From: Loripinus fragilis
Taxonomy: Eukaryota > Mollusca > Bivalvia > Lucinida > Lucinidae
Direction of reading: 5' to 3'
Length of the DNA: 64,000 bases
Assembly (NCBI GenBank): GCA_964019695.1
Contig: OZ026515.1
Coordinates: forward strand, 42,027,994-42,091,993
Positions 57,101 through 64,000 of this stretch are shown here, one piece after another. The notes under the pieces are model-generated. The model saw only the letters and a program-made list of their open reading frames with translations, was not told the origin of the DNA and searched no databases. The translations under genes and the position numbers were made by a program. Within the stretch, counting starts at the first letter, position 1. The number at the start of each line of letters is the position of its first letter.

Positions 57101-60100
57101 ATTCAAATACTCATTTTTCTTAATTCTTACAATACAGCTATTTAATCCCATGCTTGATATGTACTACATGTAAACTCCTCCCAAATTTTTACCCTATTCC
57201 TAGGTTTACATTTATTAGCATGTATTCCAGTGCACTTGCAAATGTAACGGGACGTCAGACTGGATAACGTCATAAATTTGCGACAGTATATCCTGCAATA
57301 TACTGTTGCAAACTCAACGGCTTTACCTAATGTCACTTTTCATTGGCTGACAAATGGTTTTAAGCAGCTGGCAGTTGCTGGACAGAGGCGTGACATACTA
57401 TACATTCATTGACTTTTTGAAGAAAATCTGTTACTAGCTAGTGCATTAGAATGGGGATAACCATATTCAAAATTTTAAATCATTGGATATATGTTCAAAA
57501 ATCACGTTTTTTACAGCTCTGCTAACCTGTCACCGTAAATCTAAATTTCCAACTGGGTATCCCATGATATACCTCCCCAAATGAAAATTTTGAATAGTTA
57601 TCCCCTAATTTATAGGCAGAGTGGAAAACTATGTGGATCCTGATCAGCTGGATTCTACACTGTTTTCAAAACAGGGTATATTCAGTTTAGCATGGTAAGG
57701 GTGAATGATGATCCAGGCCTCCAGATAAGAGTGCGTATTGGAAAATCATTTTCTTTATTTCTCATCAAAAACATATGTTGTGGGTACTCAAAAGAACCGT
57801 CTAAATGAGACAGTTCTTTTCAGCACTCAAAACTCATGTTAAATTAATGGGTAAGAAAATAATTAAAATTTTACGCAAATCTGGACCTATGATGATCATA
57901 ATAATTTTTTCAGACATGGATTCCTATAAGAAGCTGAGTGAAGTGGGTGTTTATCTCTTTCAAGCCAAGCGGTTCAAAGTGTGTATTAAGATTCTTGAGG
58001 CTGCCCAGAAGTTCCAGACTAACCAGAAAGGCATAACAATGCGTATTCTCCTCACCCTGGCAAATGCTCACTCTGCCTTGAAACACACTGACAGAGCTAT
58101 AAACCTATACCAGGACTGCTTGGCAACTGCCATAGCAACACACGATCAAGTATACCAGACTAAAGCACTTGTGAATATTGCCACCCTGTATCTAGAGAAT
58201 CAGGATACTCACCAGGCTATCATCTACTATGAGAAGTTACTTCATCTTGAGGCTGAGTTGTTGACAGAGACAGGGAGTGATGAGGAACTACCCGACTTCT
58301 GGACAAAGGAGTTGCAGTGTGGTCTGCACTTAAATCTTAGTATTGCTTATAAAGCTATAGGGGATATGCAGTCTGCCATTAAACATGCTAAGAAATATGT
58401 TGATTTCATAGAAAAGTTTAATTTTCAGGGTAAACTCAAAGCAGAGTCGTATCATAATACCGGAATGTTAAATGAGATTTTAGGCAACTTCAATGATGCT
58501 ATAAATAATTATAATAAGTATTTACATGAGTGTAAGACAAATTCAGATAAGAAAGGGATGGCCCAAGCTTACGGGTGCCTAGGAAGTGTCTATGCTGCTT
58601 TGCGGCATTGGAAACTTTCTATAACTTACCATGAACAGTATGTTGCCATGGCAAAGAAATCTGATGACAAGCGTATGCAGACTATAGCCAATGAAATGTT
58701 GGCTGATACTTTAATGCTTGTGGGTGATTTTCAAAAAGCTGTGACTGGGTATGAAGAGATGCTTAAATGTTGTTTGCGTACTGATTATAGGACAAAAGCG
58801 ATGGGTATGTGTAAATTGGGAAACGCTCATAGGGCCTTGAAGAAATTCCAGCACAGTTTAGCCTTCTATGAGCAAGCTTCTGATTTATCACAAGACTTTG
58901 AGTTTCCCGACATAGAAATGATGAGTCACTATAATATAGCTTGTATTCACCAGAACTCGTCCCAGATGATGGAGCTGGAACAGGCCTTGAAGTATTTCCT
59001 ACACCTGATTCCTTATTTAGAAACTAAAATACGTGAACATATGGAAGAGGGCAGCCACTGTTCAGATGAGTATCATACACAACTTAGTGAGTGCTATGAT
59101 GGTATTCAGACAGTTCTTGCTAGACTTGGCAATAAGGAGGAATGTCTTCAATATGCAGAAGCATTTCGCAAGCGTCCACTGACACAGACTCACAATTATC
59201 AAGCATCTGCAATGACAAGTCAGAGTCACACAGCCCCCTGGGATATGTGGACAGTAGAGAGAATGAAGAGAGTAGTGAGCCAACAGAACAGCACTATTCT
59301 TTACTACTCACTGGTCAAGACTCATCTCTTGCTCTGGGTTCTCCAGCCTGGTGAGGGTCTGGTCAGGTTCTACTCCAAGAAGGCTTTTGGGGATGAGAGT
59401 ATGATTGAGGTGGTAAGTACATTTTCTGCTGATATTTGAGCTGCCACATGTGATTTCTGAAATTGTTGCATTTTGACAAGTGTAGACTCAGACGAGCCTG
59501 TGAAGCCTCTTTTTAAGCTGAGAAACTCCAAATAATGTTCGGTCAGGAGGCTAAGAGTCATAGAATAATCAAGTGACTATCATAGGCTCTGATCAGACTG
59601 CGTGTATGCGCAGGCTGAACTGAGCCTTTGCTGGTCGCTCATCCCCCTCATGTCACTGCTCATTTTAAATCATTGCATGCTGGATATTTTTTTCATGTTT
59701 TCGTGTTTCATGTTTCAAAATTAACATTTTCAAAAAAATCTTTCAGAAACAATATCAGAGTGTCAAACAGTTTAGATCCAGATCAGGACTAACATTCTGG
59801 GGCCAAGCTGTTAGCAAAGGTTATCCGCAGACGACGCAAGGAAAGAGTTAATGCTCTCGCAAGGCTTGAGAAATCTACCTGTCTACATTCTTAGTAAGGG
59901 CAAATAAAAAATAAGTGTGTTTCGGGTAACCGGGGTCTGAAAAGGCACACATATTTTTTTAATTTCTTTTTTCTGGAAATTTTTTTTTTTATGCATTTTG
60001 AAAGACATTTCGCAAAATGTTCATTCTTAGACCAAATAAATAAATAAGTGTGTTTCAGGTTACCAGGGTCTGAAAAGGCACACATATTTTTTTAATTTTT

Positions 60101-62163
60101 TTTCTGGAAGAAAATATAATTTTATGCATTTTGAAAGACATTTCGCCTTTCAGAATGCATAAAATAATATATTTTTTCAGAAAACCTGAACAAATTCTAG
60201 GTTTCAACAGTAAATTAAGGTAGGGTCTGGTCACCTTAATCACAGGCATTTTTTCGTTTGGCTTTAGGGGTGCCTCTGGCTGCAGGGCAGGCAAAATTAT
60301 TGTTGATTAATTACCCATTTGAATTAACATTTGAATAGCTAATAGTTTGTGATGCCAGGAATGCATCTGCATTTAGATATATTAAAGTCTACTGCCATAC
60401 TGAAGATAGAGGGCATTTTATTTTTCAGCCTTTATGCATGCAAAAATCTTTGATATTGGCATTGTCTTTTTTGAACTACATGATATAAAGCTTTGGTGTT
60501 TAAACTGTTTATACCTTGTGGGAAGAGCTTTTATGATATGCCAAAATGTATGATTTTGACCTACTTTTGAAAATGTTTATTTTTCGGTAACTGACAAAAT
60601 GGGTTTGGTATTATTTTAACCCTTTGTATTCAGGAAACTCCTAAATGAGTACCAGGGCTTACCCTGGCTCAGAATTGGTTGTAGCCAACATTTAGCCGGA
60701 AACAGTTGGAGCCAAATGAAATTAACTTTAGCCATGGTTTTCACCAGAAAGTAGTATCAACAACTGTTTTGTATTTAACTCTTTGCCTGTTAGGGGAGAC
60801 TTCTATTGTCTGCTGATAACCTTTGCAAACAGTTTGGACCCAGATCAGTCCCAACAAATGTCAGGCCTAATCTAGATCCAAACTGTTTGATACCTTGATG
60901 GTATTGAAAAAAAATCCAGCATCCAAAGAGTAAAATATGGCACAATAATAAACTGTGAAGGAATAATAAAAGCAATATTGAAAAAGCTGATAAAAAAATT
61001 CAAAATACACTTTTCGCAAATATTGAAGTTTTGAACCGCCTAGACTGTACATTTAGCCAATGACTTCTATTTGTAACCACTCTAATTTTTAGTAGCAAAT
61101 AGCTACAATGGCTAATGGTAGGGTGAGCCTTGAGTACTTTTGCAAACAGTGAAGACCCAGATGAAATGCAGCATAATGTTGCAATTCGTCAGGGTCTGCA
61201 CTCTTTGCTAGGATTAAAACAATCTTAACGGACAGAAACACATCATAAACATCATAATTCAGAAACTTCTACCTGTGACCCCTTAAAAGACACAATGGAC
61301 AGTCTCAAGTTAATTGTATCAATATGTATGAGAAAATCCATCGGAATACAAAGGGTTAAGCAAGTACGTTATTCTAAAGAAGTTAAATTTGATCAATGTC
61401 AATTCAATTTTTTAGGTTGAGTCATTAGTAGCCGAGATTCAGGAAAAATATGATTGGAAGCAACTAGTGAATGAGTGTGAAGGCCGAGCTTTGCCACTGA
61501 AATCTAGTGACCTTGAAATGATACGTAGAAGAAATATAAAGCTAAACGAGTGCTTAAACAGTAAAAGTGAGAAGTCAAACAAACTAGAGAGTGAGACCAA
61601 ACCAGAGAAATCAGCTGAAAGACGTTTATACGATTTACTATTTTCACCTGTGGAAGACATTTTGTCGAAGATAGGAAAGAATAATCCCTTGATGATAGTG
61701 CCGGATAAGGTATTACATCATTGTCCCTTCGGACTTGTACAAGATTTCCTCAACAGGTATGCCTACCAGAGATTTCACTTGACATACTTGCCCAGTTTAC
61801 TGCTACTGGATAAAGTCATTGGTAATGAAATGAGTTACCTGAGAGCACAAGATGACTTAGCTTTTGAGCGTGCTCAGCATAAGAAAGGTGGCATTTTCAA
61901 ACTTATGAAAAAGACGTCAGTTAGTGGTGACTTTGGGAGTGTGTCTGCAATGTCTGGGGAAGGTGGTGGTGTAGTTAACCCCAAAAAGGTATCCCATCCC
62001 CGACTCATGACGATGAAGTCTCCAAAGTTGAAGATGATACCGCCAAAGCCAGGCAAAATTCCACATGAGCGAACCATGTTTGAGGATGATTTTAAACAGC
62101 ATACACCTTGGTATTCACCAAGATTTGAGAGAGCTCTGCATATGATACCAGAATCTTCTGCAG
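53905..62163 (+). CDS. TTC28: TPR-CHAT protein, TTC28-like (3' partial)
   Basis: Four exons join in phase: 53905-54114, 56081-56258, 57914-59412 and 61416-62163, giving about 878 codons before the window ends. Residues 1-115 form the first TPR helices (ERGDKALKINDFKEAIRYYN, then AYKLQGLAMKHLKQNKEALA). Residues 130-575 hold about eight to ten more TPRs with A-x-G/A-x-Y spacing (for example GNFNDAINNYNKYLHECK, YGCLGSVYAALRHWKLSITY). Near 723-734 comes IVPDKVLHHCPF, the opening signature of a CHAT domain, followed by LTYLPSLLLL. Known: CHAT is a caspase/separase-fold domain, and TTC28 combines TPR arrays with CHAT. The catalytic His/Cys region would lie in exons beyond the window, so protease activity cannot be judged. 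The ATG at 53905 directly follows a TTTTTTCAG acceptor, so it may be internal or follow a 5'-UTR intron. Introns are 1.7-2.0 kb and rich in hairpin MITEs. Confidence 0.85.
54754..54829. repeat. Family-A hairpin MITE, copy 7 (intron)
   Basis: TTTTGGGTGCTCAAAAGAAC..CGTCTC / GAGACGGTTCTTTTGAGTAC..CCACAAGATATGTTTT. It is the best-preserved copy; the flank reads ATACGCACTCTTATCTGGAG. Confidence 0.92.
54968..55075 (+). repeat. Hairpin MITE, 'CAAACAGTTTGGACCC' family (intron)
   Basis: GGCAAACAGTTTGGACCCAG..ATCAGGCC and the partly inverted GGCCTGATTTGGATCCACTG..TTTGACACTC, followed by AGTCAGCAGATGACA. Confidence 0.75.
55271..55517. mobile_element. 247-bp MITE with central perfect palindrome (intron)
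   Basis: GGCCCTGAGGTTATAAAA..CTCAACTC pairs with GAGTTGAG..TTTATAACCTCGGGGCC. Near the centre, 55339-55370 is a perfect 32-bp palindrome (GTTAAAATGCCAACAA and its inverse). Confidence 0.82.
55780..55826. repeat. Short hairpin (intron)
   Basis: TACAAAATATGAAACCTGTG / CACAGGTTTCGTATTTGGTA around an 8-base loop; wider flanks (ATGAAATATAC / GTACATTTCA) also pair loosely. Confidence 0.8.
56081..56258 (+). CDS. TPR-CHAT gene, exon b
   Basis: Acceptor TCGATTTCAG before 56081; donor AAAAG|GTGAGA at 56258/56259. 59 codons plus 1 nt, which completes GAC (Asp) with the next exon. Confidence 0.88.
56283..56400. repeat. Family-A MITE lacking its hairpin, copy 9 (intron)
   Basis: The left flank (GTGATTATTTTCTTATCCAT..CAGTTTAA) runs directly into the right flank (CACAACATATGTTTTGGTTG..AGAAATAAG, ACACTTTTATCTGGGG). 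The whole left arm and most of the right arm between them are gone. Confidence 0.8.
56785..56865 (-). repeat. Hairpin MITE, 'CAAACAGTTTGGACCC' family (intron)
   Basis: AGTGTCAAACGGTTTAGATC..CAGATCAGGACCGACATT pairs with GGTCTGGATCTGGGTCCAAA. Opposite orientation to 54968. Confidence 0.75.
57453..57605. mobile_element. 153-bp MITE (intron)
   Basis: GGGGATAACCATATTCAAAA..TTTT pairs with AAAATTTTGAATAGTTATCC..CC, about 23 bp with one gap. Confidence 0.75.
57769..57840. repeat. Family-A hairpin MITE, copy 8 (intron)
   Basis: ACATATGTTGTGGGTACTCA..AAAGAACCGTCT / AGACAGTTCTTTTCAGCACT..CAAAACTCATGTT. Its flank (GGGTAAGAAAATAATT) ends about 50 bp before the exon c acceptor. Confidence 0.88.
57914..59412 (+). 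CDS. TPR-CHAT gene, exon c (main TPR array)
   Basis: Acceptor ATAATTTTTTCAG before 57914; donor GTG|GTAAGT at 59412/59413. 2 nt plus 499 codons, ending in phase 0. It holds most TPR motifs and the linker toward CHAT. Upstream in-frame codons to 57805 are intronic and belong to the MITE flank. Confidence 0.92.
59438..59661 (+). mobile_element. 224-bp MITE with GAGC ends and ATTT duplication, copy 2 (intron)
   Basis: Begins GAGCTGCCACATGTGATTTC only 26 bp after the exon c donor and ends ATGTCACTGCTC. ATTT on both sides (59434-59437 and 59662-59665). About 75% similar by eye to 18936-19176, in the same orientation. Confidence 0.82.
59760..59825 (-). repeat. Hairpin MITE, 'CAAACAGTTTGGACCC' family (intron)
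   Basis: GTGTCAAACAGTTTAGATCC..AGATCAGGACTAACATT with a shortened right arm (GGGGCCAAGCTGTTAGCAAA). Confidence 0.65.
59899..60160 (+). repeat. ~133-bp tandem duplication (intron)
   Basis: AAATAAAAAATAAGTGTGTT and GGTCTGAAAAGGCACACATA at 59900-59955 recur at about 60033-60088, each followed by ATGCATTTTGAAAGACATTT. A small palindrome (ATGCATTTTGAAAG / CTTTCAGAATGCAT) closes the second copy. Confidence 0.85.
60824..60893 (+). repeat. Hairpin MITE, 'CAAACAGTTTGGACCC' family (intron)
   Basis: GCAAACAGTTTGGACCCAGA..TCAG pairs with CTAATCTAGATCCAAACTGT..TTG. Confidence 0.75.
61416..62163 (+). CDS. TPR-CHAT gene, exon d (start of CHAT)
   Basis: Acceptor CAATTTTTTAG before 61416; donor GCAG|GTAATA at 62163/62164. 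249 codons plus 1 nt. It contains IVPDKVLHHCPFGLV, the CHAT opening, then a long Lys/Pro-rich insert (KKVSHPRLMTMKSPKLKMIP) and a WYSPRFERAL stretch. The next exon is not in the window. Confidence 0.88.
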
Positions 62164-62202
62164 GTAATATATGGGCCTCAATGCAAGAAAACCTGTCTAG
62201 GG

Positions 62203-62310
62203 GTTTGCTAACAACAAAAGCGCATACCAGCCTTTGCTAACAACAAAGGCCCATACCAGCATACGCATCCGTGCAGTCTGATCGGCGCATTTGTTATTTG
62301 CTTATATCCA
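62203..62310. repeat. Hairpin-MITE scrap
   Basis: AACAACAAAGGCCCATACCA..CAGTCTGATCGGCGCATTTG..TTATTTGC, related to 20345-20410; preceded by an 18-bp direct duplication (TTTGCTAACAACAAA words). Confidence 0.5.
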
Positions 62311-62329
62311 GACTTGCCACAAGTGAAAT

Positions 62330-62460
62330 TTCAATTTTTTAGCTAGTCTCTGTAGCTGAGCAGGCTGGTTTGAATCTCACTTTATTGGAAGACAGGTTTT
62401 CTAGTGTCACAATCCATATGAACCCTATCTATGCAGTTCCTTTATAACACCTCCTCTTAT
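62330..62460 (+). repeat. Decayed tRNA-derived SINE
   Basis: AGTCTCTGTAGCTGAGCAGG (A-box-like) and GGCTGGTTTGAATCTCACTT (B-box-like), then TTTCTAGTGTCAC as in the 45.1-kb SINE body. Confidence 0.45.
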
Positions 62461-62499
62461 CCAGATTTGATATAACACAGTCATATTGTGGCTTTGAAT

Positions 62500-64000
62500 T
62501 TTTATACCCCGCCACACTTTAGTGTCGGGGTATTATGTTATACCTTTCGGTGTCTGTCCGTCCATCCGTCTGTCCGTCTGTCCGTGCTCACCATTTCCGA
62601 TCGATAACTTGAGTATTTATTCACGGAATTTTTTCAAATTTTGCATACATATTGTTATCAGCGATAAGTGGTATGGGATTGTTAATGGGCAAAATCCGTC
62701 CATTTTTAACGGAGTTACTGCCCTTTTTCGTATTGGAAAAATGGTTTCTGGCCTGTTATTCCTTTACTGTTCATGAAATCTGAATGAAACTTCACAGATA
62801 TGTTGCACATCAAAGGTTACATATTGTGACTAAGGACCGTCACTCTGACCTTCCCAGTTTGTGAGTTATCCGCCCTTGATAGGTCTGAAAAAAGGTTTTT
62901 GACATATTGTTCCTTTACTATATGGAATATCTGAATATAACTTCGCAGATATGTTTCACATCAAAGGTAACATAATATGACTAAGAACCGTCACTCTTAC
63001 CTTTCCCGTTTGTGAGTTATCCGCCCTTGATTGAATTAAAAAATGTTTTTTACCCGTAGTTCCTTTACTATGTGGAATATTTAAATGAAACTTTACAGAT
63101 ATGTTTCACATCAAAGGTTACATACTGTGACAAAGAACCATCACTCTTACCTTTCCAGTTCATGAGTTATCTGCCCTTGATTGATCTGAAAAGTGGTTTT
63201 TGACCTGTAGTTCATTTACTATATGGAATATCTGAATGAAACTTCACAGATATGTTGATCATCAAAGGTTACATATTGTGACTAAGGATCGTCACTCTTA
63301 CCTTTCCAGATTGTGAGTTATCCACCCTTGATTGATCTGAGAATTGGTTTTTGGCCTGTAGTTTCTTTTACTATATGGAATATCTGAATGAAACTTCACA
63401 GATATGTTGAACATCAAAGGTTACATATTTTTAGTAAGGACCGTCATCCTTACCTTTCCAGTTCATGAGTTATCCACCCTTGATTGATCTGAAAAATGGT
63501 TTTTGACCTGTAGTTCATTTACTATATGGAGTATCTGAATGAAACTTCACAGATATGTTGACCATCAAAGGTTACATATTGTGGGTAAGGATCGTCACTC
63601 TTACCTTTCCAGATTGTGAGTTATCCACCCTTGATTGATCTGAGAATTGGTTTTTGACCTGTAGTTCATTTCATCCGTCCGTGCTCACTGTTTCCGATCG
63701 ATAACTTGAGTATTTATGCACAGAATTTTTTCAAATTTTGCATACATATTGTTATTGGGAATGAGTTGTATGGGATTGTTAATGGGCAAAATCCGACCAT
63801 TTTCGATGGAGTTACTGCCCTTTCTCCCTTTAAAAAATGGTTTCTGGCCTGTTATTCTTTTACTGTTTATGATATCTGAATGAAACTTCACAGATATGTT
63901 GAACAGCAAAGGTTACATATTACAACGAAGGACCATTACTCTTACCTTTCCAGTTCATGAGTTATCCGCCCTTGATTAATCTGGAAAATGTTTTTGACCT
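62500..64000 (-). repeat. Pearl-like element: hairpin, microsatellite, ~152-bp tandem array
   Basis: TTATACCCCGCCACACTTTA and its inverse GTGTCGGGGTATTA form the end hairpin (62500-62535), followed by (GTCC)n-type repeats (62552-62585). About eight units of ~152 bp with TGAATGAAACTTCACAGATA, ATCAAAGGTTACATATTGTG and GAGTTATCCGCCCTTGAT then run to the window edge. Near 63675-63850 the leading segment (TTTCCGATCGATAACTTGAG) reappears, so two elements may be joined. The array continues right of the window. Confidence 0.88.

Noticed and set aside
57805..57913. Start of the large TPR frame at 57805
   Set aside because: A strong splice acceptor ends at 57913, and the upstream codons fall in family-A MITE sequence; phase agrees with joining from the 56258 donor instead.

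Overview
This is a repeat-dominated stretch of an animal nuclear genome, most likely a marine bivalve mollusc (inference). The support is introns with GT/AG borders, coding density of only a few percent, several LINE families, tRNA-derived SINEs, and many tandem arrays of about 150-180 bp that end in ACGG/GACA microsatellites and small GGGGGTATA-type hairpins, a look I associate with bivalve 'pearl'/Helentron-associated elements. Species cannot be fixed from the sequence alone. Two host genes are well supported. On the minus strand at 20489-22108 is a torsin-family AAA+ ATPase with a long N-terminal region and one membrane segment (torsin-4A-like), coded in one exon preceded by a splice acceptor. 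On the plus strand, from 53905 past 62163, are four in-phase exons of a TPR-CHAT protein of the TTC28 type; the gene runs off the right edge.

Layout. 1-1640: about 180-bp satellite. 3690-4607: very young TIR transposon with 84-bp identical ends starting CACAGTG and a 5-bp target duplication (Transib/RAG-like features). 5721-8168: minus-strand 5'-truncated LINE with an intact reverse transcriptase and an embedded PHD-type zinc finger. 10.2-20.1 kb: foldback element, microsatellites, MITEs and a Tc1/mariner-like element. 20.5-22.1 kb: torsin gene. 22.3-27.1 kb: hairpin MITEs and pearl-like arrays. 27.2-35.3 kb: a tandem array split by a 6.6-kb TIR element, which itself contains a 1.16-kb TA-flanked element and a 1.6-kb element made of short palindromes. 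35.7-36.4 kb: LINE 3' end running into a cascade of tetranucleotide repeats. 36.7-40.9 kb: a 4.2-kb inverted repeat. 40.9-43.2 kb: decayed CR1/Jockey-type LINE pieces and a SINE. 43.9-53.4 kb: SINEs, a 518-bp foldback, hAT-like and pogo-like elements, and a minisatellite interrupted by a SINE. 53.9-62.2 kb: TPR-CHAT exons with introns full of hairpin MITEs. 62.5-64 kb: another tandem array leaving the window.

The two host genes show no functional link: they are divergently transcribed and about 32 kb apart. The main biology here is mobile DNA: nested insertions whose order can be read from target duplications, and a recurring design of inverted ends enclosing arrays of short repeats, seen in four unrelated sequence families. 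All calls come from reading the sequence; no database comparison was run.
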